64,000 nt of DNA from Candidatus Obscuribacterales bacterium (GCA_021732085.1 JAKFVQ010000026.1:1-64000), one strand, 5' to 3'; positions 1 to 9,421 are shown, numbered from the stretch's first letter. Translations and numbers: made by a program. Notes: generated from the sequence alone by a model not told the origin.

Positions 1-472
1 GTCCGTAATGTTGGTGCATGACGGTGGATTGAGGCGCTCCACCGCCTCCACCGCCACCACCGCCACCACCGCCGGAGTTGTTTCTCCAGGAGCCGGTGCT
101 CATGACAGTCGGCGATACGGGGAGGTCCAAGTTCATCGGCAAGGGCGGAAAGCCTGGAGCGGCGATGGGCTCTTCAGCTGGAATCGGCTCAATTGAGACA
201 TCTGGTCCTTTAGGAGGCGGAGGTGCTACCGAGTAACGAGGCGGGGGCGGTGCACTGCCGGCTGGAGGACCCACCATAACGTGAGGACCGCCATTAGTAT
301 CAAAATAGCCACCACCATGGCGCTCTCCTTGAGTGCTCACAGAATATTGGTTGTCACCGGGCTGGTGAACGAACTTACCCATATTGGTCGGCGGCAACTG
401 AGCAAGCGCAGCAGGCAAACTCACACTGAATGCAAGCAAGCTCAATAATATGGGACTATTTCTTTTTGTCAT
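1..472 (-). CDS. Secreted Gly/Pro-rich protein, C-terminus beyond window
   Basis: Reading leftward, an ATG at 472 follows a strong ribosome-binding site (AGGAGG at about 482-488 on the complementary strand) and the frame stays open for 157 codons to the window edge. The product begins with a signal peptide (MTKRNSPILLSLLAF..., likely cleaved after ALA about residue 25). A low-complexity body rich in Pro, Gly and Ser follows, including PPPP runs and a run of about 12 glycines. No family is recognised; the composition suggests an extracytoplasmic or surface protein. It is transcribed away from the TPR operon at 1447. The C-terminal half is missing, so function cannot be judged. Confidence 0.75.
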   Translation of the reverse strand, partial: MTKRNSPILLSLLAFSVSLPAALAQLPPTNMGKFVHQPGDNQYSVSTQGERHGGGYFDTNGGPHVMVGPPAGSAPPPPRYSVAPPPPKGPDVSIEPIPAEEPIAAPGFPPLPMNLDLPVSPTVMSTGSWRNNSGGGGGGGGGGGGAPQSTVMHQHYG

Positions 473-1446
473 CAAAAAACCCCTCCTAGTAAGTAAGAGG
501 CGCAGCAGGGATAGTAATCAATTCCGAGTCACGAACTTTTGCCTTTGAAAGCGTTTCCGCGTTTCTTTACCGAGAAAATAGAGCAAGCGATGCGTCGTTC
601 ATTTACCTCTGCTCGCAAAATCAGCATTTACCTGCGATCAATACGAGCCGTTTTCACCTCCATTAGTTAAAAGAAGCTCGGGAGCCTTATGGGCGTTGGC
701 CCATCTCAACTCCTCGACATGTGTACGGCGCTCCCGGCAAGGGAGTGATTAATTTTTAATTGTTTCTCACCCTCTTGTCAATATAGCCTTTGCCTGAAAA
801 GTTTGCATTTTCGGGTCGAGACTTCAAATTTAATGTGCCCTCTATAAATGTATTCAAAACGCGGATGAAATCTAGGGTTAAGCCTGTTTGCAACTCAGTA
901 TTTAGCCATCATCAATTTCACAAAAAATCTACAACTTTCTGTTGAAATTCTTCTGAGAGAAGCGCTAGCAACCCGAGAAACCGAGAATAGATAAGGCGAA
1001 GCAGCCGATCAGCGCAAAAGGCAGATCAGGCAAAGGCTTTGCCGATTTGACTTTGGAAGCAATGGGCGCGGAGGCTCATCGAGAGGGCGTCCGGAATATT
1101 CAGCCCGAATCCGAGCTCCACTTTAAGCCGGCGACGAAAAAGATCGGAAGGTTAAATGACGACCCTCACGGTCGAATGAATGACTTGAGCAAAACGGCAA
1201 CTTACACCACTACTTATCAGCCGTCCTGCCATTTGAACAGTCCAGCCAAATAAATAGCGTTCTTACATGCTGCATTTCTTTGTGCTCCGCATAGCAGGGG
1301 GCACAACGTGGCACATAGCTGCAAGAGGCACGGCGGGCGTCAGCCGATCGCCGACATGCCCGCCCAAGCTCGCTCCTTACGGCAAGCGCCGATAAGGCAG
1401 TTGTATATAAAATGAGATTCTGACTAATCACCCCAGGTGTCGGTAA
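473..1446. other. Gene-free region, ~970 bp
   Basis: Divergent intergenic region between the leftward gene at 472 and the rightward TPR gene at 1447. Short open frames exist but have no convincing ribosome-binding site or protein-like composition. It contains one nested hairpin element (676-714), a small stem CTCCC/GGGAG just after it, and an AT-rich TATATAA at 1404-1410 that may be part of the promoter of the gene at 1447. Confidence 0.55.
676..714 (+). repeat. Nested-hairpin (REP-like) element, single copy
   Basis: Begins with the near-palindrome GCTCGGGAGC (676-685). An inner stem GGGC-gttg-GCCC (691-702) is enclosed by an outer GGAG/CTCC pairing (681-684 with 710-713). The same architecture with different outer-stem bases occurs in the array at 21226-21512 and at 63132-63170, which is why it is treated as one dispersed family. 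Confidence 0.6.
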
Positions 1447-3351
1447 ATGTTTTCCAGAAATACTATCCTTCTTGCCCTCTCACTCTCTGTGACCATGGCG
1501 GCGCTGCTACCTGCAAGTTCTGAGGCAGCAGCAAAACGACGCGGTGGCGGAGGCGGCGGCGGTAGACCAGCCGGTGGAGTTTTCTTGCAGACGCCGAATC
1601 CAACGACTCCTGTAGAGCACAACAATCGCGGCGTCGAGCTCGGAAGCAAGGGCATTTGGGCCGACGCCATTCGCGAGCACGAGATCGCCGTTGAGATGGA
1701 CGCCTACAACACGACATGGCGAACGAACCTATCGGCTGCCCACTTAGAATACGGAAAACACCTTAGAGCCAAAAACAAGCATTTGGCTGCAGCCGAATTT
1801 CGCAAAGCTATGTTCGTCGACCCAGCAAACGCAGCTGCTGATGCCGAACTCGACCAGTTACTCAAGAGTCAGGGACAAGACCCACTTAATTTGAATTTCA
1901 GACAGCGACTTGCAGACGACGCTGACGTCAACGCCCAGTACGATACTGCAATTGTCGAATACAGAAAGTGTTTGAAGATGAGCGGCTCACCTTCGATGAG
2001 AGCAGCTCTTGGACGTTGCTTACTAAAAGCCGGCAAACCTGTTGATGGCTTCAAAGAATTGCGCTCAGCCGTAGGAGACTCAAACTGGGCAAACGATCAG
2101 CGCAATGAGCTGGCAGCCTGCCACCGGCAACTGGGTGACATTTTGAAAGAATTCGCGATGAAAGCGAAGGACCAGGGCAAAGGCACCAAGGGCATGCAGC
2201 GCCTGGCTAACTCAGCTATAGAATACAGGCGGGCGGTTATGCTCAATCCCTCGGATGCATCCGCCATCCAGGGATTGATCGAAATTGCTCAGCACGCCGT
2301 GTCCATCCGTCCCAGCTTCGACAACCACCTGCTTCTTGGCGGCGCTTACTTGCTGGGAGGAAAATTCCCGCAAGCCCAACAAGAATATAAGGAATGCTTC
2401 AAACTGGGCCCGACTCGTTCCGAGCTAGGCGCGGCGCGCATCGCCTACCACCAGGCTGTCGCCCGCTCGCCGATTGCGTCCGATACGCAAGTTGCAGAAA
2501 GTGTTGCTACCATCAAAAAGCTTATCGACGACGCGCCAGAGGATGCACGCCTCTGGTACATACTTGGACGCTTGCGCGAACACCAGGTTGACTTCGAGAA
2601 AGCCAAGAAGTGTTATGACAAAGCTATCTCAATCAATCCTTTAATAGATCCGGATTTGAAGGCAGCGCTTGTCAGGCTGGGCGCCGCACCGGCAATCGCC
2701 AGCACAACAACTCCGACCAAATCGCCGGAGCAATCAAAGGAAGCGCTGGCCAAAGCGATGAAGGAGAAGGATTACTCAGATATCGAAGGCATGATTGATG
2801 CCGGTGAGCACGACAAGGCAATTGAGAAAGCGCAAGAATTGTTTTCGAAGGATCCCAAAGATGGTCGCACCGCCTTCCTAATCGGCCACGGCTACGAGAA
2901 GAAAGGCGATGCCGATATGGCGAAAGGATTTTATCGGACAGCCTCAGCGCTGGGCTATACTAATGCTTCTCGCTTCGTCAATCAGATCGACGCAAACAGA
3001 GTGCAACCAAAAATTGATGAGGCTAATAAGCTAAAGCAAGACGGCAAATATTTGGAAGCCTGCAGTTCGTTTAGAGATGCACTTGCTATCAGTCCAGAAA
3101 GAGCCGATGTTCATAGATTGCTAGCTGAATGCCTCTTGAAGATTGGCGACAAGAAAGGCGCCAAAGAGGAAACCGATGAAGCAGATCGAATCGATCGCGG
3201 CGAACCTAATAAGACTGGCAGCTCAGACATCGACGGAAAGAAGATTGGAAACAAAGCCGACGGAAAAACAGCAGAAGCCAAGCCAGCCGAGGAAGGCATG
3301 AGCGCCGCGAGTATGGAGATGTCGACGGCCAAGCCACAGAAAAAGAAATAG
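1447..3351 (+). CDS. Secreted TPR-repeat protein
   Basis: A 634-residue protein with an N-terminal signal peptide (hydrophobic residues about 5-22, Ala-rich cleavage region near ASSEAAA) followed by a Gly-rich stretch of seven glycines. The body is built of degenerate TPR helices (for example NRGVELGSKGIWADAI, then repeated A-x-x-x-F/Y-x-x-A-L-x-x-x-P units near residues 80-130, 170-210, 290-420 and 460-590). The last 60 residues are Lys/Glu-rich. TPRs mediate protein-protein contacts; the partner is unknown. The next TPR gene starts 12 bp downstream, so the two are probably cotranscribed and may act together in the envelope. ATG start; only a weak AGG lies upstream. Confidence 0.85.
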   Translation: MFSRNTILLALSLSVTMAALLPASSEAAAKRRGGGGGGGRPAGGVFLQTPNPTTPVEHNNRGVELGSKGIWADAIREHEIAVEMDAYNTTWRTNLSAAHLEYGKHLRAKNKHLAAAEFRKAMFVDPANAAADAELDQLLKSQGQDPLNLNFRQRLADDADVNAQYDTAIVEYRKCLKMSGSPSMRAALGRCLLKAGKPVDGFKELRSAVGDSNWANDQRNELAACHRQLGDILKEFAMKAKDQGKGTKGMQRLANSAIEYRRAVMLNPSDASAIQGLIEIAQHAVSIRPSFDNHLLLGGAYLLGGKFPQAQQEYKECFKLGPTRSELGAARIAYHQAVARSPIASDTQVAESVATIKKLIDDAPEDARLWYILGRLREHQVDFEKAKKCYDKAISINPLIDPDLKAALVRLGAAPAIASTTTPTKSPEQSKEALAKAMKEKDYSDIEGMIDAGEHDKAIEKAQELFSKDPKDGRTAFLIGHGYEKKGDADMAKGFYRTASALGYTNASRFVNQIDANRVQPKIDEANKLKQDGKYLEACSSFRDALAISPERADVHRLLAECLLKIGDKKGAKEETDEADRIDRGEPNKTGSSDIDGKKIGNKADGKTAEAKPAEEGMSAASMEMSTAKPQKKK

Positions 3352-3363
3352 GTAAAGGACCGC

Positions 3364-5163
3364 ATGTACAGGCAGCCAAGAACGATTAGATCGCAAAAGA
3401 AAAAACTGATGCTACTTGCATGCAGTTTATTCCTGCTTCCTTATTCATCGGCATCAGTTTTTGCAGCAACGCCTGCACCAGCCGCCACACCGGCAGCACC
3501 GCAGGCAGTACCAGAGGCTAGAAGCTACTCAATCGAAGATGCCGATACTTACCTAACGCAAAACAAATACAAACAAGCCGAAGAAGCATACCGTTCCTTG
3601 TTGCCTGACGATAGCAGTGGCGATTCATACGCCGGGCTAGCCGTCTCACTTGCAAAGCAAGGAGCGCCATCAAAAATTCTTGAAGCAGAAAAAATTCTGC
3701 GCAAAGCAAAAGGTAATTTCGCCGACAATCCAAACGTCACGGCCGCAGCTGGCTACGTTTCATTCGTTCACTCAAAGTCCGTGGCATCGCCAGCCAAGAG
3801 AGACCAGTACCTGGAGGCCTCGGAAACACTCTGCAAAAAATCAATTCAAAACAATCCTGACATTTTGATCGCGCAACAGACACTGGGTCTCGTTAAAATT
3901 GCACAGGACGATCTTGAAGAAGCAATCGAGCCACTTAAGAAAGCTGTCTCGCTCGCCGAGAATCCCGTAAACTTGACTTTACTTGCACAGGCACTACTAC
4001 GTATCGATCCTAAGGATAAGGAAGCTGAGAACTACGTCGACAAAGCGCTGAAATTGGATAAGGGCTATCATCCCGCCCATTTGCAAAAGTCGGTCATTTT
4101 GGCTCAAGCAGGCAAACCAGAAGATGCTTTTATGGAATTGCACAACATTCCAAATCAATACCGCTCATTTGATTGGTACCTTGTCGAAGGCGATATCTAC
4201 AGAAAACAGGGCGATGGTCCGGCAGCCCTTGCCTCATGGCGTGAATCGATCAGGCTTGACCCGCATAGCCCCGAAGCATACAAACACATGGCAGAGTTTT
4301 ACGCCATGCGAGGCGACGGCGAGCTCGGTATCGCTTCGCTGCATGACGCGCTGGAAATTCTGCCAAACGACTTGACGCTGCGCCAACAGTTAGCAGAACT
4401 TGCCTTGAGACAAGACAAGCTCGACGTCGCCGAGTCGGAGTACCGCACCATTCTAGCCTCGCAACCGGACGATCCGGGTTCATTACTTGGTCTTTCCAGA
4501 GTTTATTTCCGGAAGGCTCGCAAGGAAGGACAGTATCCACCGGGTTGGCAACAGTTGATGGATCAACTGCAAAATGTAATTGCCGAGCATGGTGTCAAAG
4601 GAAAATTGGTGCGCGGCGGCGCAAGCAACTTGCAAGACAGTATCGAATTGTCGGAGGGCGAAAAGGCACTGGCGCAGAATCGGTTCAAGGAAGCTCGCCA
4701 ACACTTCCAGACCGTCATCAATAACAAGAAAGACAATGCCTATGATTTGCTCACGCTAGGAGAGCAGGCTTTCTACGACGGCGATTTGAGTTCGGCAGAA
4801 GAAGCATTCAACTATGCCAAACAAATGTCCGATGCTGCACCGAGAGCCGAGCAAGGCATCAGCAAAATTATCGCGCAAAGGAATGAAGCTTCGAGGCAGA
4901 CAAAACTTGGCGATGCTACTCGAACGATTCCGGAGGTTGCACTGGATCATTACAAGCAAGCGCTGATCGCGGATCCACAGCACAGCAACGCCTACTACGG
5001 ACTGTTTTGCCTTTATGGAAAAACAAAAAAACCGGACGTCGATCAGGCAGTCAACTACGGGAACGCGTTCTTAGAATTGGCAGAAGAAAGCCCGCAAAGA
5101 GCTGACGTGGAGACAACCATGGCAAAACTTAAAAAGATGGACAAACCGAAAAAGAAGAAGTAA
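3364..5163 (+). CDS. Secreted TPR-repeat protein
   Basis: A 599-residue protein with a basic N-terminus and hydrophobic segment (residues about 14-33) ending in an Ala-rich signal-peptidase site (VFAAT), then a Pro/Ala linker. TPR-like helical pairs follow across residues 50-590; the clearest units contain YAGLAVSLAKQG, PEAYKHMAEFYAMRG and AYDLLTLGEQAFYDG. The tail ends in KPKKKK, like the tail of the upstream protein. It lies 12 bp after that protein and is followed by a GAGGCG/CGCCTC hairpin. It is probably a periplasmic or outer-membrane-associated scaffold; no enzymatic domain is visible. Confidence 0.85.
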   Translation: MYRQPRTIRSQKKKLMLLACSLFLLPYSSASVFAATPAPAATPAAPQAVPEARSYSIEDADTYLTQNKYKQAEEAYRSLLPDDSSGDSYAGLAVSLAKQGAPSKILEAEKILRKAKGNFADNPNVTAAAGYVSFVHSKSVASPAKRDQYLEASETLCKKSIQNNPDILIAQQTLGLVKIAQDDLEEAIEPLKKAVSLAENPVNLTLLAQALLRIDPKDKEAENYVDKALKLDKGYHPAHLQKSVILAQAGKPEDAFMELHNIPNQYRSFDWYLVEGDIYRKQGDGPAALASWRESIRLDPHSPEAYKHMAEFYAMRGDGELGIASLHDALEILPNDLTLRQQLAELALRQDKLDVAESEYRTILASQPDDPGSLLGLSRVYFRKARKEGQYPPGWQQLMDQLQNVIAEHGVKGKLVRGGASNLQDSIELSEGEKALAQNRFKEARQHFQTVINNKKDNAYDLLTLGEQAFYDGDLSSAEEAFNYAKQMSDAAPRAEQGISKIIAQRNEASRQTKLGDATRTIPEVALDHYKQALIADPQHSNAYYGLFCLYGKTKKPDVDQAVNYGNAFLELAEESPQRADVETTMAKLKKMDKPKKKK

Positions 5164-5170
5164 ATATAGA

Positions 5171-5187
5171 GAGGCGCAAATCGCCTC
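5171..5187 (+). other. Intergenic hairpin after the TPR pair
   Basis: A perfect 6-bp stem GAGGCG/CGCCTC with a 5-nt loop lies 8 bp after the TPR stop codon and about 60 bp before the next start. There is no T-run, so a transcript-stabilising or attenuating hairpin is more likely than a classical terminator. Confidence 0.4.
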
Positions 5188-5248
5188 ACAAAGGTTTATC
5201 GGGAGCTTGCAAGCTGGCAAGAGATGCTGAGGGAGTAAGGAGAGCAAA

Positions 5249-5653
5249 ATGGTTGAGAGGAAAAAAGGATCAGGCACAGATCGCATGAATCCTCCGCCGG
5301 AATCATCGGGCAAGGCTCGCAATATCACCGAGACCGAAGCGTGGAAATCTTCAAGTCGCGGCGCTAAACGTTTTTGGGTCAATTACAAAAACGTATTGAG
5401 AGACAGCTTCAACCGCATGTCCCGGCAAGAGCAAGAGGACCTGATCATCAAGTTCGCGATGATTGTCACCCTCGGAGTTACCTGCCTTGTTATTCTCATT
5501 TTCTATCCGGTGACCCCACGTCTTATGCGCGTACTCGGATTACCAGTGGCGCTCCTGGTTGCCTGGTGGGCCGGACGCAGAATTGTAGGACCAGTTGTAA
5601 TCGATCGCATGGAAAACATGCTACGAAAAGATCGAGACAGAGATGAATTTTAA
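5249..5653 (+). CDS. Small two-TM membrane protein
   Basis: A 134-residue protein. The ATG is preceded by AAGGAGAGCAAA, a strong ribosome-binding site. The first ~70 residues are hydrophilic and basic (cytosolic tail). Two hydrophobic segments follow at about 72-90 (FAMIVTLGVTCLVILIF) and 95-112 (VLGLPVALLVAWWAG), then a charged C-terminus. Not recognised. Its stop overlaps the start of the next small membrane gene, so the two are likely translated together and may form one complex. Confidence 0.75.
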   Translation: MVERKKGSGTDRMNPPPESSGKARNITETEAWKSSSRGAKRFWVNYKNVLRDSFNRMSRQEQEDLIIKFAMIVTLGVTCLVILIFYPVTPRLMRVLGLPVALLVAWWAGRRIVGPVVIDRMENMLRKDRDRDEF

Positions 5654-5870
5654 GGCGATAGCGGGCGCAAGCATAGTAATCACGGCAATTTGTATTATGC
5701 TGCCGGGTGTTATGGGCTATGCTTTCAGCCTTGCCAGACTGGCGACCATCATCATTATTGCTGTGGTCGTATCCAGCGCACTGGCATTTGTCGCACAGTT
5801 TTTGATAAAAAGGAATAAGCAGCCGCCGAACACGATTGCCGCTGAATCAAGCGAAACAAAATCCACTTAA
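5643..5870 (+). CDS. Small membrane protein
   Basis: A 75-residue protein starting 11 bp inside the previous gene, which implies translational coupling. Hydrophobic segments at about 5-25 and 32-55 account for most of the sequence; the tail is polar. No family recognised. It probably partners the 134-residue membrane protein encoded immediately upstream. Confidence 0.7.
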   Translation: MNFKAIAGASIVITAICIMLPGVMGYAFSLARLATIIIIAVVVSSALAFVAQFLIKRNKQPPNTIAAESSETKST

Positions 5871-5885
5871 CGAGGTTCAGGGAGA

Positions 5886-6956
5886 ATGATAAGCCCTAAT
5901 AGTAATACTAACTTGGGAGCGCAGGCTTCCAGCCTGCTTCGAAAAAAGTATTCGCAGTTTCATTGGCACCCAGCAGTTATTGCCTGCCTCTTAATCTCTT
6001 TTACTGGTTCTCTATTGCAAGAAGCTGATGCTCAGCAAAGAACCAAGCGCTCCGATCCAAACACTTACTACCGCGCCGCACACACAATGTCGGGCAAAAC
6101 AATCATTCTACCGATTGGAACTACCTTCGAAGGAAGAATGAGTACATCCATAAGCTCGGCCCAGAGTCACGCTGGGCAAGCCTTCTCGATCATTTTGTCG
6201 TCACCACTACTTGCCAATGGCACAGACGTTGTAATTCCAGCAGGTTCTGAAGTAATCGGCGAAGTAGTCGAGGCCATCCCATCCAAAGCATTCCCACGAA
6301 AGCGCAAAATGCCGCCGAGCCGGGGGAAATTGCGCATCCAACTCAACCAGCTACGCACCCCGGACGGTACCAGCTATCCACTAGTAGCTAGCCTGGCAGG
6401 AGAAGTCGAGGATACAAAAGGCGGACATAGAACAGGACCAACGCTGGGCTCAAGCGTTGCTTACGTTGGTACAGCCGCAGCATTTGAAGCAGTTGCTCCC
6501 GGATCAAACCGATATGGTGGCGGTCGTGGCGGACAACAACAAAGAGGTCCTGAGTACGTTCGCAAGCGCGAATTCATGGCACACGAAATCTATGGCACCG
6601 GCGGCGATCGCGGTCAAGGCGATGACGGCAACCGCATCCGCTCACTTGTAATTCGCAAATATGATTATTGGATCGACGAGGGGTCACCGCTGACAGTGCG
6701 CACGGGCGCGCCGCTAAAACTTGGAATAGCCGCCCCTGGCGCCGGCGTACCGTTGGGCAACGTGGAAGATGCATCAGACGAATCTCTGCCCGGACGCAGC
6801 ATGAAAAGCACGGCATCCGACATACCTCCAATCGGCGGAGACAGCAGTTTTCCAGCACCAACAGCCGGAACACCACCTGCCAGTACGATGCAAGCACCAG
6901 TCCAGGGTCCAGCACCGGGCGTAAACTCGGGCAAATCGCCCTCATCTGATTTCTAA
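5886..6956 (+). CDS. Secreted/anchored protein with TrbI/VirB10-like segment
   Basis: A 356-residue protein. A hydrophobic segment at residues 28-47 acts as signal anchor or signal peptide. Residues about 72-165 show the layout of the TrbI/VirB10 beta-domain: ILPIGTTFEG, then VIPAGSEVIGEV, then a LNQLRTPDGTS strand. The rest is Gly/Arg-rich and then Pro/Ala-rich. TrbI-like domains form the outer-membrane-spanning ring of type IV secretion systems, but no other T4SS gene is in the window, so the resemblance may only indicate a similar fold. Residues about 10-20 (LGAQASSLLRK) are translated from a palindromic repeat inserted in frame; a start downstream of it cannot be excluded. It ends 6 bp before ubiX. 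Confidence 0.65.
   Translation: MISPNSNTNLGAQASSLLRKKYSQFHWHPAVIACLLISFTGSLLQEADAQQRTKRSDPNTYYRAAHTMSGKTIILPIGTTFEGRMSTSISSAQSHAGQAFSIILSSPLLANGTDVVIPAGSEVIGEVVEAIPSKAFPRKRKMPPSRGKLRIQLNQLRTPDGTSYPLVASLAGEVEDTKGGHRTGPTLGSSVAYVGTAAAFEAVAPGSNRYGGGRGGQQQRGPEYVRKREFMAHEIYGTGGDRGQGDDGNRIRSLVIRKYDYWIDEGSPLTVRTGAPLKLGIAAPGAGVPLGNVEDASDESLPGRSMKSTASDIPPIGGDSSFPAPTAGTPPASTMQAPVQGPAPGVNSGKSPSSDF
5913..5943 (+). repeat. Palindromic repeat inside coding sequence
   Basis: The segment carries the stem GCAGGC/GCCTGC (5921-5926 with 5932-5937) around TTCCA, preceded by TGGGAGC and followed by TTCGAA. The same flanks with a compensatory stem (GCGGAC/GTCCGC) occur at 54981-55011 inside another gene. It is read in frame as LGAQASSLLRK. 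Confidence 0.7.
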
Positions 6957-6962
6957 AAAACT

Positions 6963-7613
6963 ATGAGCCATTCTGAGTCCGACGATTTACCTTTTGTATT
7001 AGCCATGACTGGCGCAAGCGGGTCCGTGTACGGACTTCGCTTATTGCAGTATTTGATGGAAGTTAATCAACCGGTAGACTTACTTGTATCCAAGGGCGCA
7101 AAGCAAGTGATGCTGGAAGAGATGGGATTGAACTTTGGAGAGGACTTCAAGGGATCCGTATTGAATTATTTGAGCCTTCCAGCGGACTCCCCTCTTAACA
7201 TGCACCGAATAGATAACTACGGAGCTTCTGTAGCCAGCGGATCTTATCGCACAAGAGGGATGGCTATTGCGCCTTGCAGCCTTGGCACACTTGGAGCAGT
7301 TGCCGCCGGTCTGACTGAGAGCCTTATTCATCGGGCTGCTACAGTTACGCTCAAGGAACGCCGCCCGCTTCTTGTTCTGCTGCGCGAAATGCCTTTTGGA
7401 CAAATACAGCTAAAAAATATGCTCACCATCTCCGAAGCTGGCGCGATTGTCTGTGCCGCGTCTCCAGGCTTCTATCACAAGCCGCAAAGTATTTCTGACA
7501 TGGTTGATTTTGTGGTCGGACGCGTTCTCGATCAATTCGGCTTCGATCACAAATTATTCAAACGATGGAAAGAAGAAGCGCGGCCGATAAAGGCGCTAGA
7601 TACAGCAGGATGA
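6963..7613 (+). CDS. ubiX: UbiX-family flavin prenyltransferase
   Basis: A 216-residue protein matching the UbiX/Pad1 flavoprotein family. It has the N-terminal FMN-binding MTGASGSVYGLRLL, the central GMAIAPCSLGTLGAVAAG segment, and the LLREMPFGQIQLKNM helix followed by ASPGFYHKP. UbiX attaches a dimethylallyl group to FMN, making the prenylated flavin used by UbiD decarboxylases in ubiquinone, menaquinone-related and aromatic-acid pathways. No ubiD is present in this window. The gene sits 6 bp after its upstream neighbour, and its stop overlaps the rimM start (ATGA), so it is cotranscribed with rimM. Confidence 0.93.
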   Translation: MSHSESDDLPFVLAMTGASGSVYGLRLLQYLMEVNQPVDLLVSKGAKQVMLEEMGLNFGEDFKGSVLNYLSLPADSPLNMHRIDNYGASVASGSYRTRGMAIAPCSLGTLGAVAAGLTESLIHRAATVTLKERRPLLVLLREMPFGQIQLKNMLTISEAGAIVCAASPGFYHKPQSISDMVDFVVGRVLDQFGFDHKLFKRWKEEARPIKALDTAG

Positions 7614-8164
7614 ACACAGATAAGCCAGAGCACAAAGACGCGCCGACCTTTGCATTTGGCAAAGTCGTGGGATTCCACGGATTAAAAGGCGTCGTAAAGG
7701 TTCGCCCAGCAACGAACAATCCAGAGCTCCTTTTGGAGGTTGCGAACGTTCGAACTAAAGAGACACAATACTACGAAGCGATTGACCTGGAAATTGCAAC
7801 GCTGGAATTTGACAAAAAACTTTTATACATAAGCTTCGAAGGATTTGAGGATCGCACTTCCGTAGAGCATTTTATGGAGGCTGAACTATTCACCTGGGAA
7901 GACCAAATCCTCGAACTGGAAGAGGAAGAATTTTGGATCAAAGACCTCGTCGGCATGAAAGTGTTCAATGAGAAACAAGAAGAAATCGGCGAAGTCATCG
8001 ATATCGTATATGGTGGCAACGATCTGTTGGAGATCAGACGCCCAAACGATCCACCCGGCAAAACAATACTAATCCCCTTCGTCAAATCCATTGTCCCCAC
8101 AGTCGACATGGAAGCGCGCAAAATTATTATTGCCGAGATAGAAGGGCTTTTGGAAGCTCAATAA
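7610..8164 (+). CDS. rimM: Ribosome maturation factor RimM
   Basis: A 184-residue protein with the RimM N-terminal barrel (FGKVVGFHGLKGVVKVRPAT) and the C-terminal PRC-barrel half (EEEFWIKDLVGMKVF, then GEVIDIVYGGNDLLEIR and ILIPFVKSIVPTVD). RimM binds S19 and assists maturation of the 30S head. I chose the ATG at 7610, which overlaps the ubiX stop as ATGA; an in-frame start 45 bp upstream would lie deep inside ubiX and add residues unlike the family. In most bacteria rimM neighbours trmD, rpsP and rplS; here it is separated from them. Its stop directly abuts the stop of the convergent porin gene. Confidence 0.95.
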   Translation: MNTDKPEHKDAPTFAFGKVVGFHGLKGVVKVRPATNNPELLLEVANVRTKETQYYEAIDLEIATLEFDKKLLYISFEGFEDRTSVEHFMEAELFTWEDQILELEEEEFWIKDLVGMKVFNEKQEEIGEVIDIVYGGNDLLEIRRPNDPPGKTILIPFVKSIVPTVDMEARKIIIAEIEGLLEAQ

Positions 8165-9421
8165 TTACAAGAAGCAGCCGACACCATAGGTGACGCTCTG
8201 CATCAAGTTTTTGACGGTGGCATGTCCGTAATCGACTCCCAGAGTTGGAATTCGGCGCGGATCATTGTTTCTTGTCGCATTCGGCAATCCCAGATCGTAT
8301 GCAACACCAGCCCACCAGCGGTCACGTTTGTACCTGACACCGCAGCTCAGTGTATTCATATTGTTTGAAGAAAAATTCGGCATCAGGTCCGAACGCCGAA
8401 CAGGATTTGTGTTGAACGTATAGCCTGCAGACACGCCCCAATTCTTGGTCAACTCGTAGTCGCATCCGACAGCGCCAATTAAGATATCGTTCAATTGAGC
8501 AGGAAACTCCAGAGGCAGAGCTGAGCGTATGCGTGTATTGCCAAATAAGCTATACCGATAATTCACCCACGTTCCTTCAACCGCCAGCATAACCTTATCT
8601 GTAGGTTTGCACGATGCACCCAGCATCACACGTTGAGGCAAAACGTTTTGCGATATAGGAATGCGAGCTTGAAATTTTCTGCCGTCAGTTAAATCAATAA
8701 CGCCTTTGCCAGCTTGTCCAAACCATGTGGGAGACCGATAGCCAAAGCCGAGCATCGCGTTCTTCCGTATTTGATACAGTGTCCCCAGATTGAAACCGCC
8801 TCCGCAGGACCATTGCCCGCCGAGATCCATCTTTGCCGGTCCGAACACAGACGAAGAACTTCCTTTCATTAATTCAACGCGTCCACCAGCGCCCACGAAT
8901 AGCTTCTCGGTCAAGCGCGTTCCAACATTAGCTTGCGCTGCATAGTTGAGTACAGATCCTCTTGCACTCTCGACATTGCTGCGAAGCAAATACTTCCCAC
9001 GAAAAGCACTATCCCAGCTCGTCTTACTAAAGACAGAAACACCCCAACCGCTTTTCTCGTTAATAGGTCCAACAAGTGCCAGTGCAAAATTTGGCTTGTC
9101 TGGCTTTTTATAAACGTCGCCTTCAAGAACACTGTTGAATTTGTTGGCCGGAAAAATATTTGTGAGCTTGCTATCGAAGCGCACTTTTGAATGCAATACA
9201 ACGCTGGCTGGTTGACGAACTTGAGATAGCGCGGTATCACCAACAGCAACTTCCGTGCCGCCACGCATATCAGCTTGCCAGCTGTGACCAATCTCTTCCA
9301 ATCCATTTACAGCCGCATAGGCCGCTTGAAATGGCGCCTGAAAAATGATGAGCAGCAGACAGAAAACAAACTTATGATTGCTACTGAGATCCGCCAATTG
9401 AGTTCCCTTCGCCGCGCCCAC
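8165..9421 (-). CDS. FadL/OmpP1-like outer-membrane porin
   Basis: A ~418-residue protein with a signal peptide (hydrophobic FVFCLLLIIFQAP, Ala-rich AYAA site). A long series of alternating amphipathic strands with aromatic girdle residues follows, ending in an outer-membrane-like strand (YGVGCFL). The opening region (LEEIGHSWQADMRGGTEVAVGDTALSQ) and SPTWFGQAGKG resemble the hatch and strand region of FadL/TodX transporters, which import hydrophobic compounds. The outermost possible start is GTG at 9421; a TTG at about 9397 has a better AAGGGA site. It is last in the minus-strand run behind the hybrid histidine kinase, so it may belong to the same response. Confidence 0.75.
   Translation of the reverse strand: MGAAKGTQLADLSSNHKFVFCLLLIIFQAPFQAAYAAVNGLEEIGHSWQADMRGGTEVAVGDTALSQVRQPASVVLHSKVRFDSKLTNIFPANKFNSVLEGDVYKKPDKPNFALALVGPINEKSGWGVSVFSKTSWDSAFRGKYLLRSNVESARGSVLNYAAQANVGTRLTEKLFVGAGGRVELMKGSSSSVFGPAKMDLGGQWSCGGGFNLGTLYQIRKNAMLGFGYRSPTWFGQAGKGVIDLTDGRKFQARIPISQNVLPQRVMLGASCKPTDKVMLAVEGTWVNYRYSLFGNTRIRSALPLEFPAQLNDILIGAVGCDYELTKNWGVSAGYTFNTNPVRRSDLMPNFSSNNMNTLSCGVRYKRDRWWAGVAYDLGLPNATRNNDPRRIPTLGVDYGHATVKNLMQSVTYGVGCFL

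Noticed and set aside
1047-1253. 68-codon plus-strand frame in the first intergenic region
   Set aside because: No ribosome-binding site and no protein-like pattern.
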